NCBI RefSeq assembly: GCF_000527135.1
Contig: NZ_AZUP01000001.1
Span: 806,001-870,000, forward strand
Direction: 5' to 3'
DNA: 64,000 nt
Source: Methyloversatilis discipulorum
GTDB lineage: Bacteria > Pseudomonadota > Gammaproteobacteria > Burkholderiales > Rhodocyclaceae
Shown: positions 45,101 through 53,273 of the stretch, in pieces
Position numbering within the stretch: the stretch's first letter is position 1
How the letters are laid out: the number at the start of each line of letters is the position of its first letter
The notes under the pieces: model-generated
What the model was told of the DNA's origin: nothing
Databases searched by the model: none
The model's input: only the letters and a program-made list of their open reading frames with translations
Position numbers and translations under genes: made by a program

Positions 45101-45709
45101 GACAACAGCAGTGCGACGCTGGAGCCCTACTGCAATGCCTCCGGCCAGTGCATCTACGATCTCGACGACCCGGTCGGGCGCATCCGCGTCAAGCCGGGCA
45201 ACCGCATGCCGGGCATACCGCTGCACAACCTGAACGCCACGCTGAGCTACGAGGTGACCGACAAGTGGACGGTGGGCGTGACGGCGATCGCCCATTCGAC
45301 CGCCTACGTGCGCGGCAACGAGAACAACGAACACAGGGAAGGGGTCGTGCGGCAGGTGCCGGTCGACATCTACGACGGCAACGGCGCCGTTATCGGCCAG
45401 CAGATCGTCAGACTGCAGCCGACCGGCAACAAGGGTTCGGTGCCGGGACACGTCGTCTTCAACGTCCACACGAGCTACAAGCTCACGCCGGAATGGACGC
45501 TGGGCATGCGCATCAACAACCTGCTCGACAAGGAATACTTCAGCGCCGGCCGCCTCGGCGTGAATCCGTTTTCGCCGTCGATACACGGCGCCATCGGGCC
45601 GGACGGCTACAACCACAACTCCAGTGACTGGCTCAGCACCAACTTCCTGGCACCGGGCGCACGGCGCGGAATCTGGCTGACCTTGAGCTATCAGCTCGAT
45701 CCGCGCTGA
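42152..45709 (+). CDS. TonB-dependent outer-membrane receptor with STN signalling domain
   Basis: 1185 aa, longer than typical receptors. Signal peptide about 1-30, STN domain about 48-118, TonB-box-like LEAIQVRA (137-144), plug about 160-290 (DVNYRGFTASPQ; FIDGIRVNEPFGD), then the barrel, ending LSYQLDPR. Two long loop insertions with Cys (about 440-480 and 580-620) are likely extracellular. Substrate unknown; the FecI/FecR partners suggest a siderophore or other metal chelate. SD-like GGGGGAG precedes the ATG. Confidence 0.92.
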   Translation: MKRSEGGKGRRVLGAAALGLAVVSMPAAADALRLELADATRNDAVRSYDIAPGPLGDTLNRVARRAAVVFTFEPSLVSGKRSAGVRGDFSVREAFTAALQGSGLELRIDEAGGYTLRRAPAQPLPALGDPSSSVHQLEAIQVRAKRFHEIGPLPGLGLTKEEIPGNVQSLSAEDIRNAHAVSVADLLNSTMQSVNVNDYQGNPFQMDVNYRGFTASPQLGTPQGLSVFIDGIRVNEPFGDVVNWDMIPMNALSGFDVFPGSNPIFGLGTLGGAFSMRTKSGFDSPGVEAELLTGAFGRNQLLVSGGWNNGSVGLFGAGNFFVEDGWRDNSPTKVNQVFGKGSYRSDRLDLNLSSLYVWNDLVGNGMIPSQMYAQDRNGVFTSPDTTKNRLLQLQLSGSFIVNDNFTITGQVYQRDSNRRALGADVYTELRGDYARRKLDPGEQYTCLYNSSNKYGLPDYYVVAFDPNDWFSPAYPEFLNFLIDYATNGVANPALLPDGAFNADLPDDYAAHAKYEFDTWKNYHQALFYVPQAVTRPPVLPGDPTSYSNGEPSYTAGTWVGGSAPRVPAGDIDVIGGMTASFFYTQDGVKHAVMTVTPFNGDNCAATQDRDVTSQRGELTQRDPVTGNVLMTDGFGTTRPGVVEGTPTAVLTNTRIEQIIHGASMQLNWNYDRHKFMVGASVDRAKARYGSGQMLGLLDAERNAYLAPDEIRDQYAAADEEVRNNDFAGTSITKSLYASETWSPVETVHLTGAVRFNHTRVKNVLASRSYGFTVFDLAQYEAYPNFYDICVDGVCPTTGYRVPDLARIMNPAETEHFTYRSLNPSFGGTWQAQPDLNVYGNWARGARTPSVIELGCALDHTLVKMSGNKYIEKGLLENRSCSLPSTLSGDPYLPQIRAETIDFGMRGRWGDNIEWNLGAYRTDLKDDIYLVTYPGNRSFFDSIGDTRRQGIEAGMTAQLGKARLRLNYALTDATFQESFVMAANDNSSATLEPYCNASGQCIYDLDDPVGRIRVKPGNRMPGIPLHNLNATLSYEVTDKWTVGVTAIAHSTAYVRGNENNEHREGVVRQVPVDIYDGNGAVIGQQIVRLQPTGNKGSVPGHVVFNVHTSYKLTPEWTLGMRINNLLDKEYFSAGRLGVNPFSPSIHGAIGPDGYNHNSSDWLSTNFLAPGARRGIWLTLSYQLDPR

Positions 45710-45716
45710 GCAGCGA

Positions 45717-46400
45717 TCAGGCGGCCGATTCTCCGGCCACGTCCGGCCGGGCCGCCCACGGCACGAGGCCGGCGGCGGTGGCCAGACGCACCAGCTCGAC
45801 GTCGCTGCGCACGTCGAGCTTCTGGCGGATTTCGCTCATCCGGTTCGAGATCGTCTTCGGGCTCAGCTTGAGCGCGTCGGCGATTTCGTCCACGGTCATG
45901 CCGGCCAGCAGCAGGCGGCAGATTTCGAATTCGCGCGGCGTCAGCACGTCGAGCCGCTTTTCGTCCGGCATCACGTTGTCCAGCGCCAGCTGTTCGGCCA
46001 CGCGCGGGCTCAGCGTGCGCCGGCCCTGGGCGGCGGCGATCACCGCCTGCACCAGCGCTTCCGGCTCGGTGTCCTTGGTCAGGAAACCGATCGCGCCCGC
46101 TTCCAGCGCCTGACGGGCGAAGGCCGGCTGCGCGTGCATCGAGAACATGAGCACGCGCGCCCGGCCGTCGAGTGCGAGCATGCGGCGCGCCGCCTCGATG
46201 CCGCTGGCGCCGGGCAGCGAAATGTCCATCACCACGACGTCCGGTTTCATCAGCCGGAACAGCTGGTAGGCCTCGTCGGAACTGCCGGCTTCACCCACCA
46301 CCTCCATCATGCGGTTGTGTTCGAGGAAGCGGCGGTAGCCGGCGCGCACAACGGCGTGGTCGTCGACGAGCAGAACGCGGATGGGAGTGTTCGGAGCCAT
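45717..46400 (-). CDS. NarL/FixJ-family response regulator
   Basis: 227 aa. The receiver domain has acidic Asp13/Asp14, phospho-acceptor Asp59 (VVVMDISLPG) and a conserved Lys in FLTKD. The LuxR-type HTH is at about 155-205 (LTPREFEICRLLLAGMTVDE). Paired with the kinase gene immediately upstream on the same strand. It ends 7 bp from the convergent TonB receptor; whether it regulates that locus is unknown. Confidence 0.93.
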   Translation of the reverse strand: MAPNTPIRVLLVDDHAVVRAGYRRFLEHNRMMEVVGEAGSSDEAYQLFRLMKPDVVVMDISLPGASGIEAARRMLALDGRARVLMFSMHAQPAFARQALEAGAIGFLTKDTEPEALVQAVIAAAQGRRTLSPRVAEQLALDNVMPDEKRLDVLTPREFEICRLLLAGMTVDEIADALKLSPKTISNRMSEIRQKLDVRSDVELVRLATAAGLVPWAARPDVAGESAA

Positions 46401-46401
46401 G

Positions 46402-47754
46402 TCAGTGTTCCTGTACCGAGGTTTTCAGGGGCAGCCAGGCCGTCACTTCCCAGCCGCCGCGCGAACGCGGACCGGCCTGGCAGTCACCACCCAGTGCGAG
46501 CGCGCGTTCGCGCATGCCGACCAGACCGAAGCCGCTTTCGGGTGCGACGTAGGGCGTTGGTTCGCCGTCGTCGGTCACCCGCAGCGATACGCGGCCGAGC
46601 CGCGGGTCGATGCTCAGATGCACATCGACCCGGGTGCACCGTGCGTGCTTGGCCGTATTGGTCAGACACTCCTGCACGATGCGGTAAAGCGTGATGTCAT
46701 GCATGGCCGACAGCTGGCCGAGGTCCTCGTCGAGATGGAATACCACCTCGACCTTGTCCGCGCCGCGGCTGCGCTGGGTGCCCAGTTCGGCCAGCGCGTG
46801 GCGCAAGCCCAGTTCCTCGATGTCCGGCGGGCGCAGGTGTTCGAGCAGGTTGCGCACCAGACGCAGCAGGTGGCCCACCTGTTCCGACATCCAGCGCGCT
46901 GCCTCACGGTGCTCGGCCAGTTCGGGCCGGCCCTCGCAGGCGTCGGCCAGCAGACGCGCATGCGGATGGATGGCCACCAGGTAGGGGCTCAGTTCATCGT
47001 GCAGATCGCGCGCCAGCGACTGGCGGATTTCCTCTTCGTGCGTGATCAGTTTGCGCAGCAGCCGCGCGCGCTCGTTCACGGCGGCCTCCAGCGTGGCCGC
47101 CATGCTGTTGAAGGAATCGGACAGCGGCGCCAGATCGCCCGGGCCGACGTTGTCGAGCCGCGCGTCGAGCCGGCCTTCGCCGATCGCCGACAGCGCACGC
47201 ATGACGCTGCCCAGCGGCTGCAGCGCGCGGCCAACCGCCCAGTACACCATGAAGCAGGCGATCAGCCCGATCGCCAGCACCATGCTGGTCTGCTTGATGT
47301 AGTCGTCCCAGATCTCGCGCAGTTCGTCGTCGGCGTTCGGCACCAGCAGGTAGTAACCGACCACGCGCTCACCGACGCGGATGTCCTTGCGCAGCGGCGG
47401 CAGGTTGCGCAGGCGTTCGCCCATCCAGTTCAGCGCGGCCGGCGCCTCGATCGGCGGCGCGTCGCGCGAACTCAGTATGGTGCGCCCGTCCAGCGCGTGC
47501 ACCTCGACGGTGAGGTGGCGCAATGTACGCAGTTCCTGCGTGAGCTCGATGTGCGCGAGCAGCGACTCGGTCGACATGCCGGGCGGTGCCGGCGTCAGCA
47601 CACTGGGCAGCAGCGCGTGCGCAAGACGCGCCACCGAATCGATCTCGGTCACTGCGTCGTCGTGGGCGTCGTAGAGCCTGCGCCCGCTGTCGGCAATCAC
47701 CAGCAGGGTCATCAGCGAGGCGATGATCAGGGTGAGTCTGAAACGCAGACTCAT
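46402..47754 (-). CDS. UhpB/NarX-type sensor histidine kinase
   Basis: 450 aa. Transmembrane helices about 7-22 and 157-175 bracket a periplasmic sensor of about 135 residues. HAMP (about 176-228), HisKA_3 with phospho-His252 (LARDLHDELSP) and HATPase with GFGLVGMRERALALGG follow. The ATG at 47754 gives a proper membrane anchor; the frame stays open upstream but without signal-like sequence. Ligand unknown. Confidence 0.92.
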   Translation of the reverse strand: MSLRFRLTLIIASLMTLLVIADSGRRLYDAHDDAVTEIDSVARLAHALLPSVLTPAPPGMSTESLLAHIELTQELRTLRHLTVEVHALDGRTILSSRDAPPIEAPAALNWMGERLRNLPPLRKDIRVGERVVGYYLLVPNADDELREIWDDYIKQTSMVLAIGLIACFMVYWAVGRALQPLGSVMRALSAIGEGRLDARLDNVGPGDLAPLSDSFNSMAATLEAAVNERARLLRKLITHEEEIRQSLARDLHDELSPYLVAIHPHARLLADACEGRPELAEHREAARWMSEQVGHLLRLVRNLLEHLRPPDIEELGLRHALAELGTQRSRGADKVEVVFHLDEDLGQLSAMHDITLYRIVQECLTNTAKHARCTRVDVHLSIDPRLGRVSLRVTDDGEPTPYVAPESGFGLVGMRERALALGGDCQAGPRSRGGWEVTAWLPLKTSVQEH

Positions 47755-47805
47755 GCAGGCATTTCCGGAAGTTGCGTGACCGGGCATCGTAATGCGAACG
47801 CTATC

Positions 47806-47881
47806 GGGAAATCCTCCCGCGCATCGCGCGCCGCCAGCCGTGGCGCGGGACACACTCCCTTTTCGTGAGGTTGGATTTCCC
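47806..47881. promoter_or_regulatory. spaced 9-bp inverted repeat in divergent promoter region
   Basis: GGGAAATCC (47806-47814) and GGATTTCCC (47873-47881) are perfect inverted copies 58 bp apart, between the kinase and the first EF-hand gene. They could be two binding sites for a dimeric regulator that loops or for two protomers. Unproven. Confidence 0.35.
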
Positions 47882-47958
47882 TGCCGGCGCCGGGCGTGAC
47901 TCACCGATATTGAACGGCGCTGTCGCCGTTCGAGCGGCACGTCACTGAGGAGAAAGCC

Positions 47959-48153
47959 ATGAAGAAAACTGCCCTGATCTGCACGCTGGCCCTGCTTGCC
48001 GCCCCGGTCTTCGCCGCCGACGCGAAGAAGCCGTCGTCGGACAAACCCGAACTGGCCCGCGACTGGGTCGAGATGGACGCCAACAAGGATGGCTACATCA
48101 CGCCGGACGAAATGGTCGCCTGGGAGAAGAAGCGCGCCGACGCCAAGAAGTGA
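47959..48153 (+). CDS. secreted single-EF-hand miniprotein 1
   Basis: 64 aa. The signal peptide ends VFA|AD (about residue 19). The mature part is only about 45 residues, with one EF-hand loop DANKDGYITPDE flanked by short helices. Gene SD GAGGAGAAAG. About two thirds identical to the next small gene in the mature region. A divalent- or trivalent-ion binding role is inferred from the loop; partner unknown. Confidence 0.85.
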   Translation: MKKTALICTLALLAAPVFAADAKKPSSDKPELARDWVEMDANKDGYITPDEMVAWEKKRADAKK

Positions 48154-48159
48154 GCGGAC

Positions 48160-48195
48160 GGTGCCGGCAAGGCCCGGCACCCCGCATGGTTTTTT
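48160..48195 (+). terminator. hairpin terminator after EF-hand gene 1
   Basis: GGTGCCGG...CCGGCACC (48160-48181) followed after 8 nt by T6. The two EF-hand genes may therefore be separate transcripts. Confidence 0.6.
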
Positions 48196-48341
48196 CAAGA
48201 CTTTTCAAAAAGCAAAAACCGGTAAGAGCCTGTCGGCGGACGGAACTGCAAAGTGCGGTCCCGTCTCTATGCGGTGCATTCGATTTGCGCGCTAAGTATT
48301 GCCGCAACGATGCATCCCACAACCGACGACAGGAGATGGCA

Positions 48342-48530
48342 ATGAAGAAGTTCAGTCTTGTTTTTGCAGCCTGCGCCGTAATGAGCGCCGGCGCCTACGC
48401 CGCCGACGCGAAGGCCGACAAACCCGAGCTGGCGCGCGACTGGGTGGCGATGGACGTAGACCGTGACGGCCACATCACGCCGGACGAAATGGTCAACTAC
48501 GAAAAGAAGAAGGCTGCGCAGAAGAAGTGA
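48342..48530 (+). CDS. secreted single-EF-hand miniprotein 2
   Basis: 62 aa paralogue of the previous gene. Signal peptide ends AYA|AD; EF-hand loop DVDRDGHITPDE; the context KPELARDWV.MD...EMV is shared with copy 1. The ATG at 48342 is preferred over 48336 because AGGAG (48331-48335) then has a 6-nt spacing. The Lys-rich C-terminus is conserved in both. Confidence 0.85.
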   Translation: MKKFSLVFAACAVMSAGAYAADAKADKPELARDWVAMDVDRDGHITPDEMVNYEKKKAAQKK

Positions 48531-48568
48531 GGTCGGGGGGCAGGGCGCCCCCGGTCTGTCGCACCGAC

Positions 48569-48598
48569 GGGGGCCGCACTGCGGCTCCCGTTCTTTTG
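48569..48598 (+). terminator. probable terminator after EF-hand gene 2
   Basis: GGGGGCCGC-ACT-GCGGCTCCC with one G-U pair, followed by GTTCTTTTG. Confidence 0.5.
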
Positions 48599-48647
48599 TG
48601 CGCGTCCGGTATGCCACGCCGACGCCGAGGCCGCCTACACTGCGGCC

Positions 48648-49574
48648 ATGGACTGCGTACTGATTTCCCATCCCGACTGTCTGGAGCACCGTCCGGGCGA
48701 CCGTCACCCCGAATCCCCGGCGCGCCTGCAGACCGTGCTCGCCGAACTGGAGCGCACCGGCATCACGCGCACCTGGCGGCGCGCCGAAGCACCGCTGGTC
48801 ACCCGCGCGCAGCTGGAGCGCGTGCACACCGCCGCCTATCTCGACGAGGTCGAGCGGGTCGCCCCCAAGAGCGGCACTTACAAACTGGAGAGCGATACCG
48901 TGATGTCGCCCGGCTCGCTCGCCGCCGCCTCGCGCGCCGCCGGCGCCGTCGTGCAGGGCGTCGATCTGGTCATGAGCGGGCGGGCCAAGGCGGTCTTCTG
49001 CGCGACGCGCCCGCCCGGCCATCACGCGAAGCCGGGTGAGGCGATGGGCTTCTGCATCTACGGCAACGTTGCGGTCGGCGCCGCGCACGCGCTGGCGACG
49101 CACGGCATCGAGCGCGTGGCCATCGCCGACTTCGACGTGCACCGCGGCAACGGCACCGAACTGATGTTCAGGCGCGAGCCGCGTGTGCTGATGGCCGACA
49201 GCTTCCAGCATCCGTATTACCCGCGCGGCGAGTTTCCCGAGCGTGCCGGCTACATCCCGCTGCGCATGGCGGCGGGCGAGGGTTCGGACGCCTTCCGCCG
49301 CCACTGGAAGGAGGTCGCGCTGCCGAAGCTGCGCGCCTTCCGGCCGCAGCTGGTGCTGATCTCCGCCGGCTTCGACGCGCTACGCGACGACCCGTTGGCC
49401 AATATCGAACTCCAAGCCGCCGACTACCGCTGGATCACGCACGAACTGCGCGACATCGCCGAGGCGTCGGCGCAGGGGCGCATCGTGTCGACGCTGGAAG
49501 GCGGCTACGGCCTGCCGGCCATCGGCCCGGCGGTGGCGGCTCACCTGATGGCGCTCGGCGACTGCAGCGTCTAG
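48648..49574 (+). CDS. histone-deacetylase-superfamily protein (AcuC/acetylpolyamine amidohydrolase-like)
   Basis: 308 aa arginase/deacetylase fold. The catalytic His pair is in RPPGHHA, zinc ligands in DFDVHRGNGT, and SAGFDALRDDP and EGGYGLPAI follow the family. It likely deacetylates acetyl-lysine or acetylpolyamines; the substrate cannot be told. Located upstream of nfeD. Confidence 0.9.
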   Translation: MDCVLISHPDCLEHRPGDRHPESPARLQTVLAELERTGITRTWRRAEAPLVTRAQLERVHTAAYLDEVERVAPKSGTYKLESDTVMSPGSLAAASRAAGAVVQGVDLVMSGRAKAVFCATRPPGHHAKPGEAMGFCIYGNVAVGAAHALATHGIERVAIADFDVHRGNGTELMFRREPRVLMADSFQHPYYPRGEFPERAGYIPLRMAAGEGSDAFRRHWKEVALPKLRAFRPQLVLISAGFDALRDDPLANIELQAADYRWITHELRDIAEASAQGRIVSTLEGGYGLPAIGPAVAAHLMALGDCSV

Positions 49575-49605
49575 ACTGCGCCGGCGTTCACTGCGGACTT
49601 TCAAA

Positions 49606-50064
49606 ATGGATATTCAATGGTGGCACTGGCTGGTTGCCGGTCTTGCGCTGCTGGTGATCGAACTGGCCGTGCCCGGCATGGTGGTGCTGTGGTTCGGCGT
49701 CGCCGCGATCGGCATCGGTCTGCTGCTGTGGGCCGTGCCCACGCTTTCGCTGACGCTGCAGCTCGCGTTGTGGGCGGCGCTGTCCTGCGTGCTGGTGTTC
49801 GCCTGGTTCCGCGTGTTCCGCGCCGACCAGCACCGCACGCACGCCGGCATGTCGGCCGGTGACGTGCTCGGCGAGGTCGGTCTGGTGGTGCACGAGATCA
49901 CGCCTTTCGGCCGCGGCCAGGTGCGCTTCCAGAAGCCGCTGCTGGGCGCCGACGTGTGGGACTGCATCGCCGACGACACGTTGCCGGTCGGCGAGCGGGT
50001 GAAGGTACTGTCGGTCGAGGGCTCGTTGCTCAAGGTCGGACGCACGCACATCAACAAAAACTGA
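49606..50064 (+). CDS. NfeD-family membrane protein
   Basis: 152 aa. Three hydrophobic segments in the first 75 residues, then an OB-fold C-terminal domain (about 85-150). This short NfeD form pairs with the SPFH gene 12 bp downstream, a linkage conserved across bacteria; the pair is thought to organise membrane microdomains or quality control. Confidence 0.9.
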   Translation: MDIQWWHWLVAGLALLVIELAVPGMVVLWFGVAAIGIGLLLWAVPTLSLTLQLALWAALSCVLVFAWFRVFRADQHRTHAGMSAGDVLGEVGLVVHEITPFGRGQVRFQKPLLGADVWDCIADDTLPVGERVKVLSVEGSLLKVGRTHINKN

Positions 50065-50076
50065 GGGAGATTGCCC

Positions 50077-50940
50077 ATGAGTTCCGGACTGGTCGTCGTC
50101 ATCGCACTGCTGATATTCGTCGCCGTCACGCTGGCCAAGGGCCTGCGCGTGGTGCCGCAGGGCGAGGAGTGGGTGGTACAGCGCATGGGCAAATACCTGC
50201 GCACGCTGCTGCCCGGCCTCAACATCATCATTCCCTACCTTGACGACGTCGCCTACAAGGTGGTGACCAAGGACATCATCCTCGACGTGCAGGAGCAGGA
50301 GGTGATCACCCGCGACAACGCGGTCATCCGCACCAATGCGGTCGCCTTCATCAAGGTGACCGACCCGGTCAAGGCGGTCTATGGCGTGACCGACTTTTCC
50401 GAGGCCATCCGCAACCTGATCATGACCACGCTGCGTTCCATCGTCGGCGAGATGGATCTCGACCAGGCGCTGTCCAGTCGCGACAAGATCAAGGTGCGGC
50501 TGCGCGAGAGCATCGCCGACGAGGCGATCGACTGGGGCCTGACCGTCAAGTCGGTCGAGATCCAGGACATCAACCCGTCCGACTCGATGCAGCGCGCGAT
50601 GGAACAGCAGGCCAGCGCCGAGCGCGAGCGCAAGGCCATGGTGACGCGCTCCGAAGGGCAGAAGCAGTCGATGATTCTCGAAGCCGAGGCGCGGCTGGAG
50701 TCGGCCAAGCGTGACGCTGCCGCCCAGGTGACGCTGGCCGAGGCGAGCGCCGAATCGATCCGCCGCGTCACCGCATCGCTGGGCGAGCAGCAGCTGCCGA
50801 TGATGTATCTGCTCGGCGAGAAGTACATCGCCGCGCTGAACAAGCTGGGCGAATCGCCGAACGCCAAGGTCGTCGTGCTGCCGGCCGACCTGCAGGACGC
50901 CGTCGCCGGCATCTTCGCGCGCGCCGGCGGCAAGGGCTGA
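50077..50940 (+). CDS. SPFH/stomatin-like membrane protein (QmcA-type)
   Basis: 287 aa. N-terminal membrane hairpin/anchor (about 4-22), SPFH domain (about 25-185; VPQGEEWVVQRMGKY), then a charged helical stretch (about 185-250). The ATG at 50077 follows GAGGGAG. Partner of the upstream NfeD protein. Confidence 0.92.
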   Translation: MSSGLVVVIALLIFVAVTLAKGLRVVPQGEEWVVQRMGKYLRTLLPGLNIIIPYLDDVAYKVVTKDIILDVQEQEVITRDNAVIRTNAVAFIKVTDPVKAVYGVTDFSEAIRNLIMTTLRSIVGEMDLDQALSSRDKIKVRLRESIADEAIDWGLTVKSVEIQDINPSDSMQRAMEQQASAERERKAMVTRSEGQKQSMILEAEARLESAKRDAAAQVTLAEASAESIRRVTASLGEQQLPMMYLLGEKYIAALNKLGESPNAKVVVLPADLQDAVAGIFARAGGKG

Positions 50941-51084
50941 GGCCCGGAGCCCGGCCCGCCGATCGGCCGATCCAGAACCTGCAGGAATCCTGACATGCCG
51001 GGCCCGCACGCGCGGGCCGGCACCTGATCGGCGAGAATCGGCCCGTAGGCGGCATTGCCCGCCCCCGCACCTGAGACAACACGA

Positions 51085-52728
51085 ATGAGCGACATCGAAC
51101 GCGAATCCATGGAATTCGACCTGCTGGTCGTCGGCGCCGGCCCGGCCGGGCTGGCGGCGGCGATCCGCGCGAAACAGCAGGCGTCACAGGCCGGCATCGA
51201 ACTGTCGGTGTGCGTGATCGAGAAGGCGGCCGAAATCGGCGCCCACATCCTGTCCGGCGCGGTGATGGACCCGCGCGCGCTGACCGAGCTGCTGCCCGAC
51301 TGGGCCTCGACCGGCGCGCCGCTCGATACGCCGGTCGCCGAAGACCGCATGCTCTTCCTGTCCGAAACCGGCGCGCGATCGCTGCCGCACGCGCTGCTGC
51401 CGCAGAGCTTCCACAACGACGGCAACTACATCGTGCGCCTGGGCCACGTCGTCAAGTGGCTGGGCGAACAGGCGGAAGCGCTGGGTGTCGATGTGTTCGC
51501 CGGCTTCACCGGCGCGCAGCTGCTGATCGAGGACGGCAAGGTGGCCGGCGTCATCACCGGCGACATGGGCCTCACGCGCGACGGCGAGCAGGGGCCGAAC
51601 TTCCAGCCGGGCATGGCGCTGCGCGCGAAATACACGCTGTTCGCCGAAGGCTGCCGCGGTCATCTGGGCAAGGAGCTGGAACAGCGCTTCAATCTGCGCG
51701 ACGGCGTCGACCCGCAGGCCTACGGCCTCGGCCTGAAGGAACTGTGGGAGGTGCCGGCAGCGCAGAGCCAGCCGGGCCTGGTGGTGCATACCGCCGGCTG
51801 GCCGGTGGATAACGCCACCTACGGCGGCGGTTTCATCTATCACCTGAAGGGCAATCTGGTCGCCATCGGCTACGTGGTCGGGCTCAACTACAGCAATCCG
51901 CACCTGTCGCCGTTCGAGGAATTCCAGCGCTACAAGACGCACCCGGTCATCCGCACCCACATCGAGGGCGGCCAGCGCCTGTCCTACGGCGCGCGGGCCA
52001 TCACCGCCGGCGGCCTGCAGAGCCTGCCGAAACTGGTGTTCCCGGGCGGTGCGTTGATCGGCGACGACGCCGGCTTCCTCAACGCCGCACGCATCAAGGG
52101 CAGCCACGCCGCGATCAAGAGCGGCATGCTGGCCGCCGACGCCGCGGTCGAGGCCATCGCCGCCGGACGCGCGCAGGACGCGCTCGCCGCCTACCCGGAA
52201 AACTTCCGCATCAGCTGGCTGCGCGACGAGCTCTACCGCACGCGCAACTTCAAGCCCTATATGAAGAAAGGCCTGTGGCTGGGCGCCTTCCTGTACGGCG
52301 CCGAACAGCTGCTGTTCAAGGGCGCCGTGCCGTGGACGCTGCGCAACACCGCCGACCACACCTCACTGCAACCGGCCGCCAGCTGTACGCCGATCAACTA
52401 CCCGAAGCCGGATGGCGTGCTCACCTTTGACCGCCTGTCCTCGGTTTTCCTGTCGAGCACCAACCACGAAGAGGACCAGCCCTGTCACCTGCGGCTCAAG
52501 GACGCGGCGGTGCCCATCACCGTCAACCTCGCCGCCTACGACGCACCGGAACAGCGCTACTGCCCGGCCGGCGTCTACGAAATCGTCCGCGAACAGACCG
52601 GTCCGAGGCTGCAGATCAACGCGCAGAACTGCGTGCACTGCAAGACCTGCGACATCAAGGACCCCACGCAGAACATCACCTGGGTCACGCCGCAGGGTGG
52701 GGAAGGGCCGATCTACAACGGCATGTAG
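51085..52728 (+). CDS. electron-transfer flavoprotein:ubiquinone oxidoreductase
   Basis: 547 aa. FAD-binding GAGPAGLAAA is near residues 17-26. The C-terminal 4Fe-4S cluster ligands are Cys493, Cys516, Cys519 and Cys522 (NCVHCKTC). It passes electrons from ETF (fatty acid or amino acid oxidation) to ubiquinone. The ATG at 51085 gives the typical N-terminus. No ETF subunit genes are next to it. Confidence 0.95.
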   Translation: MSDIERESMEFDLLVVGAGPAGLAAAIRAKQQASQAGIELSVCVIEKAAEIGAHILSGAVMDPRALTELLPDWASTGAPLDTPVAEDRMLFLSETGARSLPHALLPQSFHNDGNYIVRLGHVVKWLGEQAEALGVDVFAGFTGAQLLIEDGKVAGVITGDMGLTRDGEQGPNFQPGMALRAKYTLFAEGCRGHLGKELEQRFNLRDGVDPQAYGLGLKELWEVPAAQSQPGLVVHTAGWPVDNATYGGGFIYHLKGNLVAIGYVVGLNYSNPHLSPFEEFQRYKTHPVIRTHIEGGQRLSYGARAITAGGLQSLPKLVFPGGALIGDDAGFLNAARIKGSHAAIKSGMLAADAAVEAIAAGRAQDALAAYPENFRISWLRDELYRTRNFKPYMKKGLWLGAFLYGAEQLLFKGAVPWTLRNTADHTSLQPAASCTPINYPKPDGVLTFDRLSSVFLSSTNHEEDQPCHLRLKDAAVPITVNLAAYDAPEQRYCPAGVYEIVREQTGPRLQINAQNCVHCKTCDIKDPTQNITWVTPQGGEGPIYNGM

Positions 52729-52738
52729 GTCAGTTTCC

Positions 52739-52897
52739 TGTGGAAGCGGCCCTGGCCGCGACTGGGCCGGGACCCGGCGCTGTCACTCTGCTCACTGCCG
52801 CTGTCGGGGTCAGAAGACCCCTCCCACAGGAGCTGCGCACCCGGCCGGCGACCTGAGCCTGGGCTGCCCTCTGTGGGAGGGGTCTTCTGACCCCGAC
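52739..52897. repeat. composite REP cassette, copy 1 (B - A' - A)
   Basis: Type B unit forward at 52739-52762, type A unit reverse at 52803-52828 and type A forward at 52872-52897. The two A units face each other like a REPIN. The inter-unit DNA (for example CTGGGCCGGGACCCGGCGC) is also shared with copy 2 at 53728-53888. It fills the gap before parD. Confidence 0.85.
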
Positions 52898-52986
52898 ACG
52901 GCCTCTGCAATCCACCGGCTTCGATAGCCGCTGCAATCGCGAGCAAGCTCGCTTCCACAACCCTCTGCACCGGCCCCGCGCACACC

Positions 52987-53003
52987 TTGCCAATTTTTGG
53001 CAA
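52987..53003. promoter_or_regulatory. candidate parDE operator
   Basis: Perfect palindrome TTGCCAA-TTT-TTGGCAA ending 18 bp before the parD ATG. ParD antitoxins are ribbon-helix-helix repressors of their own promoter, so this is a natural operator candidate. Confidence 0.55.
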
Positions 53004-53021
53004 AGCACCCACACTCATTCC

Positions 53022-53273
53022 ATGGGCACGATGAACATTTCCCTCCCCGACACGCTGAAAGCCTTCGTCGATGAGCAGGTCACTCAGCGCGGCTACGGTA
53101 CGAGCAGCGAGTACGTGCGAGAGCTGATCCGCAAGGATCAAGATCGCCTGCAACTGCGCAGCCTGCTGATTTCCGGCGCCGAGTCTCCTCCCGCAGCCGT
53201 GGCCGACGGCAACTACTTCGAAGGTCTGCGGGACAAGGTGCGCAAGGCCGCCGGAACGACACCCAAGGCGTGA
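53022..53273 (+). CDS. parD: ParD-type ribbon-helix-helix antitoxin
   Basis: 83 aa. The N-terminal RHH motif (MNISLPDTLKAFVDEQV, then SSEYVRELIR) for DNA binding is followed by a C-terminal toxin-binding tail. The stop overlaps the parE GTG start (GTGA). Neutralises the downstream ParE-like toxin. The module sits between REP cassettes. Confidence 0.92.
   Translation: MGTMNISLPDTLKAFVDEQVTQRGYGTSSEYVRELIRKDQDRLQLRSLLISGAESPPAAVADGNYFEGLRDKVRKAAGTTPKA

Noticed and set aside
47959..48530. EF-hand peptides as lanmodulins
   Set aside because: Each has only one EF loop and lacks the Pro at loop position 2 typical of lanmodulin; lanthanide specificity cannot be claimed, only tested.
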